Below are positions 1-12,600 of a stretch of DNA of 64,000 nucleotides, in pieces. This DNA comes from Aphis gossypii. Its lineage: Eukaryota > Arthropoda > Insecta > Hemiptera > Aphididae. The notes beneath the pieces were generated by a model. That model was not told where the DNA came from, did no database searches, and saw only the letters and a list, made by a program, of their open reading frames with translations. The stretch is taken from NCBI RefSeq assembly GCF_020184175.1, contig NC_065531.1, positions 59,913,213 through 59,977,212 of the forward strand. Direction: 5' to 3'. Both the position numbers and the translations under genes were made by a program. Within the stretch, counting starts at the first letter, position 1; each line of letters opens with the position of its first letter.

Positions 1-3000
1 TATTTGCTTTTCACTGCATAACACGTCACGTTATTAATAAATTGGTTATCATGTAATCTAAAATGAATAATAATAATAACATAACTCAATTGTTATGGTG
101 GACTGTCGTACAATATTCAATCTTGGTTTATTTGTTAACAATACATTTTAGTTCAGTAATGTAATTTCAAATTTGTATAATTATTATTAGATAAAGTATA
201 TATTTTTAATCTAATGCTAAGACATAATATTATATTAGGTAGTTTCGTGCAAAGTTATATAATAGTAGAATTAAGAAATATTGATATTACTATAATAGAA
301 TGATCATAATATTATTGTAATAACTAGGTGGTACTTGATATAGGTACACATTAATAAAATAATAATGAAAGAAAAGTCTGCTTATTTTTTTTTTTTTATA
401 AAACTATAGCAATAAAGACGATAAAGTATTATTTTTTTTTCATTTTTTACTCAAATTGTTCTAGGGATTAGGATTTGTTGGGAAAAATATTAAATACATA
501 ATTATACATATAATTTATTGTATATTTGGTCAGCCTTTCAGCTTACTAAATTCATCAGTCGACGTAGCAGCTTGTTTGGCGACTTGATTGGAATTTCACA
601 ACCTTTCTCAATATTGCGCTTGAAAAAGTAGTTATATTATATTTCCTAATTAAACTATTGTTTTAGAGTCTTGATAAAATTATAATTTTAGTTCGAGATT
701 TGCTCAATTATGTTTAACGCGTTAGATTTAGGAAAGTGCACATGGAATTTAATAGTGATAAAGTAAAGTACCTGATAAGTCATAATATCTCATCTATTCT
801 CTGGACTGTGATTATTAATAATCACTGACCAATCCGTTTTACTTCTAGTAACACACGGTAGAAGCATTTTAACTAAGATTTAACGTTTTTAAAATCGAGA
901 GGATTATATTATATTTTTTATTTGAGAGGATCATACACTGTTAATGCCTTTACGTTATGTTTATGTCTATACAGTAATTCATCAAGCACACAGAATTTTT
1001 AAATATACTCAATTAATTAGTTCTTTAATTATTTTGTATTACTTAATGAATGTCTTGTGACAATTCAAATTTCTGTTTTCATACGAGAATCACCCCTTCA
1101 CATTTTTATTATTAATTGATTAGTAAATTAATATATATATATATTTTAAATTATTTTGATTTACCTAAAGCACGATTCGAACAAACAGTTTCTCATTTAT
1201 TAAAATGTTTATACTAAGGATAACAATATAATATATAAAACATATTATGTAATACAAATTGAATTTATATGTCAATATGTAATATATGGTTGCAGTAATA
1301 ATAATAATAATAATAAACGGATAATATACGGTTGAAAAACCCTATAATTTGTCGAACGTTCAATGATACGAAAAGAAGAATATTATATTCACGCGATAGC
1401 TGAGATTATCCTGAACCAGATGGTCACCTGGGTCATGTGTATCTATGCACACATAAAATAGTAAAAGTATATACAATATAATTATTACAATATGCAGATA
1501 AACGATGTATTAATATGGTGTTATACACACAGACTTGTGACGAAATAACATCTAAAACGTACTCTAGTCTATCGCCGCGAGCAAATATTATGATGTTGAC
1601 ACCTTTTTCATTTTCAGTGGATGTTGTTGGTTTAAAATATCTTATATTCATATACCTATTATGTTTACATATATTTGCGCGTGAATGTGATGATACCTTT
1701 TAACACGTGACCATCGTAAAAGAAAAGTGAAAATCCGCAACGTTTTGATGTTGCCAGCTCCGCATTTACCGTATATTATAATATTATGTACATATTATAT
1801 ACTATATAAATGGTTAAATAAAATTGTAATTCTCACGACGACGAACCGTCTAGCTCACACGATATGCAACGGCCGTACGTTTTAGTGCCGCATACGCAAT
1901 CGTTGCAGATTGCTGAAGTTGTAGGTACACGTGAAATCGTGTCGTTGAAGTAAACGCCGGAAAATATGCAGAATAAAAAGTGAATAATAATAATAATAAT
2001 AATGGTGAAGGAGGAAAAATTAAGCCACCTCGTTCGCACGCGCAGATAATATATCTGTTACGAAACGTTTCGTATACCTATACTATTTATCGGACGTGTT
2101 GTTTGGTTATGTTATTAGTTATTACATTTAAATTGTGTTCATAATATATTATACAATCATAACTACAGTCGCAATGTACGAACACAAACTTCGCGTTATA
2201 AAAGATATTGGAGTAAGTAAGTAACGTGTTGGATGACTTAAAGTATGATCTATGAAGATCGTAATACAGATTGTTGCGTGACGGTTCGTTTGCAGCATCT
2301 TGATATAGATATTCGTGTTGAGCGTGCGTCTAGGGCATAATATTATTCGCACAAAATATCGGTAAAGTACGTACTTGCGTTAACCACAAAAACTAGCGCA
2401 TTTTTCAATTAATAATGAATTAGGTGACGCACCAATATGATCACTCTGTAAAGAAATTTTGATACCTAGTCAACAGATTAACTGCATGAGAAGAAATAGT
2501 ATCCCAATAGGCAAACAATGAATGTTCCATGATTATATAATGTCATAGTTGTTTGTGCGTTGTTTCAATTTTGACATCTTGTTCTCGTAATGTTTGCTAA
2601 ATTACTAGCTATAACTTGAACAAGATAAGCGCAGATGGCAAGTATAGCTGACTGCACTTGAACCTTTCCCAAGGATAACCAACGATTCTCACGAACGGGA
2701 CCGCGAGATTATGTGCAAATTTAATCGAACAAGTGTAAGTTAGTTTCTTAACGTTACATATTATAAGTATATAAAGTACAGCATTTAATAATGGGTTTTA
2801 ACTACGTAAAGAAATTATTTTAAGTGAAATGTGGTTGGTTTAAAACAAATGCGAATTTCTATCATTTAATTTTACATTTACACTGTCAGTATACTATAAT
2901 AGATTCAAGTATTTTGATATTTACCTGATATAATCTGATAATAATTATTGTTTTAATGTTTCAAATAACTTTAATTATTATTGAATGGGATATTTAATTA

Positions 3001-4079
3001 AGTAATTAGAGATTTTTTGAAAAAAAAAATACTGATTATGATTGTCTACTTATGTATTAATTGGATTTAGTAATTATTAAAATTGTAATGTATAATACTA
3101 TGTACAAAACAAATAAGTACTTATACGCTACTTATTTAGTAAGATGAGTATTATAATAGTACCTATCTATATTTTATTACAAACATCAATTCAAGTTTCT
3201 TGATTACATTAATTTTTTTTTTCAACTTGAAATTTCACTTTTTTCTTATAACCTGCATTGTTTATGAATTGTTCACTAATCTTTTTATTTTTTGTAACTA
3301 GATAGAGAAATTTTCTTCTAAATTATTTTACACGAACTAATGATGATAATTTATTATTTTATATGTATCTACTCAACATATTTATAATATTGTAATGACT
3401 AATTATTATAGTCTTAAGTTAAGATTTTAAACTCGATGACGATGATTATTATATATAGCTGTTAGTATATTTCCTGTGTCTAATAAGTACTGTGTTGGGT
3501 GAAGATAAATAGTATTTGAGATTCTTATTCTCTGTTCTCTACGAATTCAGGCTATACATTTTAATCGCGTTTGAAATATTTTTTGTTTTGAAAAACTGAT
3601 TAAAATATTATTATATATGTTAAATCCAGCCATCCAGGTACAGATATGTTAAAACACTTATTTTTTGTTTCCTCATTTAATGCAAATAAAATTCCGTCAA
3701 AGATCAACATTTTAAAATGTGTTATTCGTGGTAATAATATAATATTATTCTGGGTGATGTTTGTTTAACATAATTCATCGATAATAATCTACGATGATTT
3801 TGAGTAGGTACCTACGTTTGTTTTTGGTTTTTTCCAGTAATTATATAGTATTATTTTATGGATCTTCTTTATAATATTTTTAAAATAATTTTTAACTTAT
3901 TCTGTATAAAATACACATAACATTATCATAATGCATTCCCTTAGCTGTTTTGTTTGTATAATATTGAAAAACAAAACTAGTTATACATATCAAATATTTT
4001 TAGGACGTCATGCCTCACGTCTACATAAAATATGTTTACGTCTTACAAAAATATAATAATACAAATCTGCGTTCTACTA
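1..4079. other. AT-rich non-coding DNA
   Basis: I see no gene in this stretch. It is very AT-rich, with long T runs (for example around 390 and 435) and short AAT microsatellites near 1296-1316 and 1983-2003. Around 1820-2060 the DNA is somewhat richer in CpG and open on both strands for 60-70 codons, but no splice or promoter signal there is convincing. A TTTTAG acceptor-like site near 3999 is followed by an open frame that runs into the transposon at 4080. I treat this as chance, because stops are the only constraint and the frame is AT-biased. Intron or intergenic DNA is the likeliest identity. Confidence 0.7.
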
Positions 4080-4137
4080 CAGTGGTGTATTTACGAGGAA
4101 AGATGAGGGAGATATATCTCTCCTTTAACCTTTTTTT

Positions 4138-4401
4138 TTAGCTTATGTTATTGCATTAGTTTGTATGAAAAGATTAAAAACATATTTTAAGAACTTCTAT
4201 GAAGGAGGTAAATGTTTCCTATTCACTAATGAAATTATTTGTTGTATTTATTAATTGTTTAAATTTTGAATATTATTTTAATTTTAGTCCAGATTGAATG
4301 GGCTTATAAAGTTTTACATTCATAACAACATAATATTGGATGTTGAAGAAATTATTAATGAAATAGCTAAAAAATCTAGAAGGCTACAGTTTGTTTTGTA
4401 A
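4138..4401 (+). pseudogene. hAT transposase C-terminal remnant (ZMYM1-like type)
   Basis: Two short pieces in the same orientation resemble the end of hAT transposases. The first (about 4153-4206) translates to ALVCMKRLKTYFKNFYEG, which resembles the family pattern around KRIKTYLRN. The second (about 4291-4401) contains SRLNGLIKFYIHN, then LDVEEIINEIAKKSRR and a TAA stop. It matches the hAT dimerisation tail pattern of RLNGLALL-like, acidic and then basic residues. Between them lies an AT-rich gap ending in ATTTTAG, which could be an intron or inserted sequence. The nearest GT donor (after GAAGGAG) would not keep the frame, so the copy looks broken. The catalytic region is absent. The match is from memory of the family, not a search. 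Confidence 0.6.
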
Positions 4402-4482
4402 ATGATAAATAAATAAACGATTCATATCATTTAATATGTTATAATTATAAGGTTTATGGTGCATACTATGAACATTTATAAT

Positions 4483-5249
4483 TAGGGCTAGAATTTTAAA
4501 GCATGTACTTCTTTTTTTATATATGAGATAGAGATCTAATTTTTATACATAAATTCGTTTCACGCCATTTTGATTCTAGATAAAACCAATTTTTTTTTGC
4601 TTTTTTTATGTAAATCCTTTTTTTGCTGTTTTATTGCTCTTTTAAACTATTCTAGCTGTGGATTTTTTATATGTTTATTATGCTATTGTAATAAAAACAA
4701 ATGAATTAATAAAAAATGTAAAAACCCAGAATGCGGACTAAATGGTTATATTGGATTATTATTGTTTTCGTTATCGGCTTGTTTATTAAATGTATTAAAC
4801 GTATAGATTATCGATTTACATATACGCTGCAGTACCTATACGGTCAGTATAATTATAACATTGATATCGATCGTTTCAAATTTTTCAAAATTTTCAAAAT
4901 TTTCAAAATTTAAGATTTAGTGTTGTAATTTGAAACCTTTGGTATGAAACATGCATCGATCACTTCAGTGGATGTAGACTATGTAGAGAATTCGTTTTCT
5001 AGGTATAAAAATATTCTGTCGGATAATAGAGTCAATTTCACTACTGTAAATCTAGGGAAATACAATATGGTAAATAATTCTTTTTTTATTTTAAATTAAT
5101 TTTTCAAATTTCTTATTCATTTTTATAACTAGTTCATGTTAATTTTTGGTCATGCTTTTTTTAAAAATAAATATGCTTCTTTTGTGTATTTTTAAAACAG
5201 TCGTGTGCTTTTTTTTTGTTGCATATTATGCTTTAAAATTCGAGTCCTA
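4483..5249. mobile_element. Nested hAT-like MITE with 8-bp target duplication
   Basis: The left end TAGGGCTAGAATTTTAAAGC (4483-4502) and the right end read on the other strand, TAGGACTCGAATTTTAAAGC, form a terminal inverted repeat that continues as CAT, with two mismatches in 23 bases. The flanking 8-mers are TTTATAAT (4475-4482) and TATATAAT (5250-5257), identical at seven of eight positions. That is the duplication length expected of hAT elements. The 767-bp interior has no transposase-like frame. A 60-codon frame at 4731-4913 is hydrophobic then repetitive, and I do not believe it codes. The interior contains T runs and a 9-bp tandem repeat. The element sits inside the older hAT remnant and must have landed later. 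Confidence 0.75.
4877..4912. repeat. 9-bp tandem repeat, about four units
   Basis: A CAAAATTTT unit repeats from 4877 to 4912, with units starting at 4877, 4886, 4895 and 4904 (the first slightly divergent). It lies inside the nested MITE and its unit is nearly self-complementary. Confidence 0.8.
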
Positions 5250-5783
5250 TATATAATGTATATTAGGTATGAAGTTATAATAGATTCATAGTATCTTCAT
5301 GTATTTCGAGTATAGGGAGAACAATTATTTTAGTCATACCTCCCCCACAAATAAATGCTAAATACGCCACTGGTAATCGAATTCGGAATTTGTACTGTTA
5401 ACTTAAACATTAGAGTTAATTGATCATTTAAATAAGAAAATCATCTTCGTTGTTAAATTACTTCACTCTACGGTTTTTTTATTTTTAAGAAAATCATGAG
5501 CGTTTTAAAATTATAATATTTTATGTACCACAATAAGTCATAACTCACTTAAAATATCATAAAAAAACAGACTTATTTTCACTTTTCACACTGAAAAATC
5601 AACACCAGATCTGACTTCGCGATATGTACGTTATATATAAGACATTGTAAATTTTAGCTAATAATTACTCAAACAATGATAATAATATTAGTATATTAGT
5701 ATAATTTGGTACAGCACTACAGCGCCTAAGTTTTTCCTAGAGCATTGTGTCTGTGGACTGCGACATGTGTGTAGATAAATGCT

Positions 5784-5784
<1 letters not shown>

Positions 5785-5814
<30 letters not shown>
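5785..5814. repeat. (ATA)10 microsatellite
   Basis: About ten uninterrupted ATA units. It explains a poly-tyrosine frame on the minus strand, which should not be taken as coding. Confidence 0.9.
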
Positions 5815-5987
5815 TGCTTGTATTTGCACGCGTATTATACGGGTGTATTGCATATTATTAAACGAACGCATTCCGTACAAACGCACACGGACTGGTAATT
5901 TGTCCGCGGCGGCGACGAGCAATGGGCTAATGAACGGTTAGCCGCACGGCGCCCACACTGTTGACTTTCACCTTTGCCCTGACGTCA

Positions 5988-5998
5988 TATTATTATTA

Positions 5999-6032
<34 letters not shown>
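5988..6032. repeat. (ATT)n microsatellite, one interruption
   Basis: About fifteen ATT/TTA units with a single G interruption at 6001. It explains a poly-asparagine frame on the minus strand. Confidence 0.9.
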
Positions 6033-8099
6033 GTGTTTGAGTATGTTTGCGCGAATGACAAAACGACTCGGCGGCCGTGTGTTTGCATTGGGGTGTAGTC
6101 GTACTACACACAGGGCTCGGACCCGCCTCAGACGACCCAAATAAGGTCCGTTTCCGTGCAAACAAATCGCGTTCCGAACATTGTTTGACGCATTGTTCTT
6201 AACAATAAATGTCGTTATCGAAATAATTTAATAAATGTTTGTAACGTTATTTCGCCTAGTACATATTTTTGTTCGGGTCCGCTTCGAATAATTGAAGTAC
6301 AGAATTATACGCTCTTATTATTTATTTTGTTTCGCATTAAAGCACGGAAACGACGCGTCGCGACTTCCACTATTGGTTCGACGAACACGTGAACATCCTT
6401 TTGAACATGGGTCTATATTTTTTATAATATGTTTGTGTAGAAATGAGATTTTAAACGATATTAGTCGACGTCCGCGCGTTTTGATTTTTGTTATTTAGGC
6501 TGTTTAATGTTAAGTAATTTTAGATTTCTTGATTAGCAATGTTTGCGTTGATTCTGGTGTCTAGTGGTATACTACTTTTAGTGTTTTGAATGTGAAGAAC
6601 ACGAGAAGAACAGATAAAATGCAATGGGTTTTTGATAGAAAGTTAGATCGAAATAGTTGTTACTTTTGAGAAGTAAAAATTGATTTTTTTTTTTGTTTTT
6701 TTTTTTTTAAATAATAGACGGGAAAAGATTTAGGATTTACTATTTATGTTTTAGTTTTGTAATTTTAATTTTAATTTAAGTATTTACATGTATTATAATA
6801 AAGTACTATGACAAAAATTAAAGCTACTGACGGTCAATTCAACGAGATAGGATTTTCGAAACGTTGTGTAATAAATTTTCTATGCGCTTAATTGTTTGAT
6901 ATGCGCACCGCATAACGTTTGTTTTTTATCTTCATGTTAGTCGTCCTATAAATATTACACAAGACTATTATCATCATAATAATAATAATATTATTAATAT
7001 TACGATTTGTTGACATAATGGTGTTAAATTTTGTATGATGTCGGTGTATTTACAGATTTTATACGATGATGGTTTTACGACAGTCTCAATAACTCAATAA
7101 AATAATTTAAAATTCCGTTGTTAAAAAACACAACTATACGCGTGTAAAATAAACTCAGTGGTTTTAGGTCACTAGCATAATTTATCCTTATATACACCAC
7201 TATTACGAGATAGTGTAATGTTACGTGTCGAAAAAAAACTTCTAATTTAATTATAGTGTGTAAAAACGTATTTTAATTTTTATCACAATCATAAAACGCA
7301 CGTATATATATTATCGTATTTTACACATAACGGGCGTTTAATTTAATATTATTATTGATTTGTATAGACGATAGACGTTTAGGAAATTTGACTTGAGATC
7401 AGAATGATAAATTAATAGATAATATTTATTATTCAATCAAACGACAATCGTGATGCATGCATATTATATTATATAATTTATTTCGTTTCCTACTTCAGAC
7501 TGACTCTGATATCTTAGTAGTCAACAAATAGGTTGTGAATAAATAACAAACATTAATTAATAAGATCACTTATCAAACAACAAGTGACCGTATAATAATT
7601 TAAGCAGCGATTGTTTTAAACTAATTGACTCGTAAACGTAACTGTTCAACCTTATTTTTTTAAAATACATTTACAAGTTTTAACGAACTGAAGTTTTTAA
7701 TAATAATTATGATAACAACGATTAGTATAGATGTATGCATTACGACTTTACAGTTTTAAATGTGACCAATTCCGAGTCTTATATTAATATGTGATATCGT
7801 TGTATGAATATATCAAGGAAATTATTCCGTCGTCTCATGCGAGTGCATGCTTTGACTATTAGTAGTATAAAAGCCATTTGAATATTAAAGTGTTTGAAGA
7901 CTAAAAATGCTGCAGACTAAATTCTGTCATTCTCATTTGCTTACAATGGTTCGTTACGGCCCAACCTCTTTTGATGATGTACACATATTATTATTGTTGT
8001 GCTTGGATATAGGCAGTAAAAATCGGTTTAAAACCATTGCGTTCTCTGAAATCTCTCTTCTGTTCCCGGAATTAATTTCTCATTATCATTAATATATGC

Positions 8100-8480
8100 G
8101 TAATTACGTATATAACTATCGTCATTGGCGAGTGCGACTGCGTGTTCTTCCGACGGTCGTCATAATATTATTTTCTAAATTTTCACTCGGATTCCTCTGC
8201 CGCCACCGCGGTCTGTGATTTATTGAACAATATTATAATATATTGTTTGTTATGTCGTGCGCATTGTGGTCAATCTTAGCGACTGCGGGCAAGACGAGCT
8301 GTAAACGGCCCGAGGCCGCAGCGGCGTTCAAAGTTCAAAACGATGGCACCGCAAGTCCCACGTGATTAGAAACCGATTTCGGGCTGCAGCGCTACAACAG
8401 CTGCATCAGTAGTGTGTTGACGGCTGCGGCGCCGGATGCGTTGTCTGACCTCGGGGTCAATACTCGACAATAAAAAACGA
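8100..8480. other. CpG-rich island, possible promoter or exon
   Basis: This stretch is clearly richer in G+C and CpG than its surroundings (GCCGCCACCGCGG near 8200, GGCCCGAGGCCGCAGCGGCG near 8310, GGCTGCGGCGCCGGATGCG near 8420). In an AT-rich insect genome such islands often mark first exons, promoters or conserved regulatory DNA. I find no TATA box with a well-placed initiator and no convincing exon on either strand. The only ATG frame worth noting is at 8252-8365. Confidence 0.4.
8252..8365 (+). CDS. Unrecognised 37-codon small ORF
   Basis: ATG to TGA gives 37 residues beginning MSCALWSILATAGKTSC and continuing with an alanine-rich stretch. It lies wholly inside the CpG-rich island. I recognise no domain, signal peptide or homologue. 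Long frames arise easily by chance in CpG-rich patches because TAA, TAG and TGA are depleted, so this is a candidate only. Confidence 0.1.
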   Translation: MSCALWSILATAGKTSCKRPEAAAAFKVQNDGTASPT

Positions 8481-9099
8481 AACCGATGATGTCTGTTATA
8501 ATAATATTGCTGTACATTGTACATAGCTGTCGACGTTTATTTTTCCCTCTCCGTGATCCTGCAATTCCCGGGAATCGACAACCCTTGGTTACTTGCAGGA
8601 TAACACATCACTAACGATCGAATGCGTTTTGATCGCATTGCGATCAGAAAGTTTTTTTCGCGGGTTCAACTCCGAACACGAAATTGGTTGGTTTCAAATC
8701 GACTTAACCTTTTATAGAGTTTATAGAAAATTTGTTTTATAATATTATCTCTTGCACATACGAAAGTATACATCTGACGTACTTGCGTCTGAAGTTACGT
8801 GTTTAATTAACAGTTATTTAGATTGGGATCTTGTGATTTGACGTCTTATCATTAAATCATAACGACGGCAGTAAAAAAACAAAACATTTATTAAATTACC
8901 GAAAAAACTTCTAAGAGTATCTACGATTTTCATAAGGTTCCGGTTAGGTTTCATTCTCGGGTTAATAGGTACACGATCGTCGTAATATTCATCTATCCGT
9001 CAGCGGTGTTTTATGACGAGTGGGAACACGACGTACACTTATTAGTTATTATATTATTATTATACGTATACACACCTCTGTACACAAGTCTTGTCGTAA
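8481..9099. other. Non-coding DNA between two CpG-rich islands
   Basis: Nothing gene-like is seen. Composition returns towards AT-rich with moderate CpG. Confidence 0.6.
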
Positions 9100-9102
9100 A
9101 TA

Positions 9103-9330
9103 CTATTGACGGACTCTCGCTTGCAAGGTCGTCGTAGGCAGCGTCTCGGGGTCAGGTGCCCGCGCGACTGGTCCAAGTGAAATTATTACTTTCATCGACG
9201 GGGGAAAAAAAAAATCGGAAGAAAAAAAAAACACTCGGTCTCTAATCGGCGGCGACGGCCTGTGAGGCGTATTGTGCTCCCCTAATATAGCCTCGGGATC
9301 AACTCGCCTTTCTCCGTTCTCAGCCGACAC
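9103..9330 (-). CDS. Unrecognised 75-codon open frame in a CpG-rich patch
   Basis: The frame opens at a GTG, not an ATG. Its first part is hydrophilic (SAENGERRVDPEAILGEHN), then phenylalanine/serine-rich where the DNA is a long pyrimidine run, and it continues after an internal ATG with MKVIISLGPVARAPDPETLP to a TAG stop. On the minus strand the T/C-rich middle resembles an intron's pyrimidine tract, but it does not end in AG, so a splice here is not supported. The overlapping plus-strand frame (9272-9622) is equally open and hydrophobic. I do not recognise either product. Confidence 0.12.
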   Translation of the reverse strand: MSAENGERRVDPEAILGEHNTPHRPSPPIRDRVFFFSSDFFFPPSMKVIISLGPVARAPDPETLPTTTLQARVRQ

Positions 9331-9622
9331 ACGCTATACAGCTACTTCGTCCATCACTATTATAATATGTATACTGGCATATTATAATATATTATGCACG
9401 TCTGTCCGTAGGTGCCATCCATCAATAATAATTCGCGTGCGTCTGGTCCAACTGTATAAAGTCGGTATTATTATACATTTTTTTCTGTTCTCGTTCGCGG
9501 ACAAAATTCGTATCGCGTGTTTGCAAATCGTACTCTCGACAAGACAACAATACTATCTATATTTATCTGCGTCGAGACGCACGTCCTTTCCGTTATTTTG
9601 TATAGTCCTCACGATAATGTGA

Positions 9623-12600
9623 TATAACTTTTGTATAATATTGTCGCTATGGATGTAGGTATCCATTATTCCTATTCATTATGTATATAGCACGAATACG
9701 AATGTACTCATTGTACTGATGCGAAAAAGTCCTCGAGTACTATTGCACACAAATTTTATTTTCACTTTAAACCAATTTTTGTCACGTTCAAAAGTGAAAA
9801 AATAACCCAATCAATAAAGAAATGTATGCCTACCTACCTTATTATATTAAATGATGCTTGCAATGATTAGTAATTGTGTATTTAATTAAATATTTACACA
9901 CCGCCCGTGGTTCGTCATTGATCGCACTGTTCTTTGAAGAAAATGTCTGAAGAAATACTTCAATTAAGTATGACAAACAGAATGAGTTATAAACTTTTAA
10001 TTTATTTTTTGTTTTTAAGAAGTTTTGCTGTAGTAGATTTTTGTTTTTTTGTTTGTTTTTGGCATACATGTGTGTATTTACTATGACATAAGTTCTCGAT
10101 TAAAATAATAACTTTGAGCTTAAAATTAAATAGAGATAGAATTGATCTATTTTATACGGTATAAAATATTATATAACTATGTAAAATTAGATTTTATTTT
10201 AATCTGATTGTTATTTAATTTTTAGAACGATAACGTACAGGTTCTTAACAATAATTATATTTTCACAGTTGGTGATTTATAGTCTTATTAATTTATTAAG
10301 GTTGAATAATATAAGTGCATATTATATTATATACTATTACTGTTAAAAGTACGTCAAACCCACACGTGTTGCTCCGTTTTACAAACCAACAGCATACAAA
10401 AATTTGTGCTCATTGAAATGTAGAACCAATTTTGTGATATTGAATTTTAAATTTAATATCAAAAAAATGATTCTGCTGAGCGTAATTTTTTTTATGTTAT
10501 ATGTTTTCAAACTGAAATGCTCGTGTACCTATATCTGATATAAATATATATACATTTAATACACTGGAAAATAAGAAATTTTATAATATTATTATCACTT
10601 CAGTGCTTCGACCAAATATTTAGTAAATTATTAGATTCTGAACTTTTTACTTTTGAAACAGATATTGGAGTATTTTGATCGGGTACCTACTTCTACAAAA
10701 CATTTCACGTCAAAAACTTTTAAATATACGAAATCTGTTTGCATTGAAGGAGGGTGAGACATTGTGTCAATGTTAACATTTTCGGTCTTACTGTTGTATT
10801 ATTCTATACTCGTTTTGTCAAGATAACCCTCGAGCAACAATTTTCATTTCCTGTTTGACAATCGACGATTGACGCGAGTCCTTCGGGAAAAGCTATTCGT
10901 TTCACGGAATCATATAGTTACTCATTTTAAATTCAGTTATTTAAAATAAGTATTTCCAGTTTAAAAGTAGGAAATATTGTTTGTAGGTAATTTTTATCAA
11001 AACAATATTTCCGTTGGATTTTTCGAATGATTGGCTTAAAAATTGCTTTAAACAGTTTTTCAAGCATAAAAAAAGCAAATAGTATTTTAAAAATAGTAAA
11101 ATATATTAAAAAATTAATTATAGTGTATTAACATTTTTATATATTTTTTTATCGTAATGTAATGAAATCATTTATTCTGATATAATTAATATCTATTACT
11201 ATATTGTCATGTAAAATATATTTAAGTGTGATATTTTATTGATAATTGTAAAAAAAATATAAAACAAATCGAAAACATATTTATATGGTGTAATAGTTCT
11301 ATGAAGTCTAAAAGTTTATGGCTTTCATGTCCCAAGTAGGAAATATATGCACTATAATCGAATACAATTTGTAATGTAATATTTTCTCCTCAACTGCAGA
11401 TATCTTAAATAAAAAAATTTGGTAAAAAAACCACACAAAAATAGCCAAAACAAAAAAAATAATTCAATGAAAAAAAATCTACATTAAAATATACCAAAGA
11501 AAAATTAGCGATGATAAACAAGTTCTGAGGCATTCTTTCGTGGCACATTGATCTTTAGTTTTATTTATCTGGTAATTATTTGCTGAATACTTATGTTTAT
11601 GTATTGATGGGGGATCTTATTATTATTTTTTTTTTTTGCTAATAATGAACAATTTTTCTATATTATATTTATCATAAAAAAATCTTTTTTTTTTAAACAC
11701 ATCTAATTAATTTTGGATTTAACAATAGTTTCAGTATTTTAACCACGTAAGTATATATACTTATACTACACTATTATATATTTCAAACCCAAAATAAAGG
11801 TATTTATTTTGAAATATCAAATGTACCCGATTTGGTAAATGTATCTAGTATACATATCTCAATAAACTTAATTTTGCTACTTAACTATTGATAAAAGTAT
11901 TGCTTTTTTGACTAGTTTAAGAGGCAGAGCTTAGTTTATTTTGGGTAAAAACAAAATGATACATTTATTATATAGTTATATAGTTATATACTTATTAATT
12001 TATTTAGATGCATGTCGGTCATTAGACGTCAGTGCATGGATTAAATTAAAATTACACATTTATTTATTTAACAAAAAATCTTTATTCGTTAACTAAACAA
12101 TTTATATAAATTTATAATAAATGTTAAATTAACTTAAACTTAAAATAAAATTCCGAGTGAAATAAAACATTAAAATAAATGGTTTTCTTCCGTTGATTTT
12201 TTCATCGTTTCTTATTTGATACCTAATTCATATTTTATTCAGTTTTAAACGTCTACTAATTTTGCATCAGCTGTACTTAATGATGAATGTGAATCGTTAA
12301 TATGTTCTCTTTGCAAGTTTCCGAGCGAATCAACACAACGATAATTAGAGAGTTTACTGAGTCATATAATTAACGATTGTCCATGTGCGCGTTGTTCGCA
12401 CGTACGTTTCTCTTCTCACGCGCTTCAGTATAATATATTATGAATGTTGGTTGTTTTCGGGAGAACCAGTAACAATCGTTCTTGACCAAAATGATACTAA
12501 AGCGCTATTAAAATAAATAAAACAAATGAGATGACAGATGGGTTAATCCATATGTACGCAATACAAAAAAGTGACTACCTAATTTACGTTAAAAAAATTG

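Larger units (their letters stand above)
4080..5372 (+). mobile_element. Decayed, internally deleted hAT transposon
   Basis: The left end reads CAGTGGTGTATTTA (4080-4093). The right end, on the other strand, reads CAGTGGCGTATTTA (5359-5372), so the termini form a 14-bp inverted repeat with one mismatch and the CAGTGG start typical of many hAT elements. The interior keeps a C-terminal transposase fragment (4138-4401) only a few dozen bases from the left end, so most of the transposase gene has been deleted. A separate MITE (4483-5249) is inserted inside. Without it the element would be about 520 bp. The 8-bp flanks (TTCTACTA left, GTAATCGA right) do not match, so a target-site duplication is not preserved, or the ends come from different copies. 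The family is named from termini and protein together. It cannot move by itself. Confidence 0.6.
5373..8099. other. AT-rich DNA with microsatellites and a CpG-richer patch
   Basis: No gene is supported here. Two AAT-type microsatellites (5785-5814 and 5988-6032) bracket a CpG-richer patch at about 5880-6180. The open frames over these repeats give runs of tyrosine or asparagine and are not credible proteins. A 68-codon frame at 6292-6498 and a 61-codon frame at 7907-8092 begin with ATG but have no recognisable domain or splice context. The rest has the same base composition as the left flank. Confidence 0.65.

Noticed and set aside
3999..4135. Acceptor TATTTTTAG followed by a 45-codon open frame
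   Set aside because: The frame runs across the left end of the hAT element into a T run, so it is not a conserved exon.
5737..6165. Frames with poly-tyrosine or poly-asparagine
   Set aside because: They arise from AAT-type microsatellites at 5785-5814 and 5988-6032.
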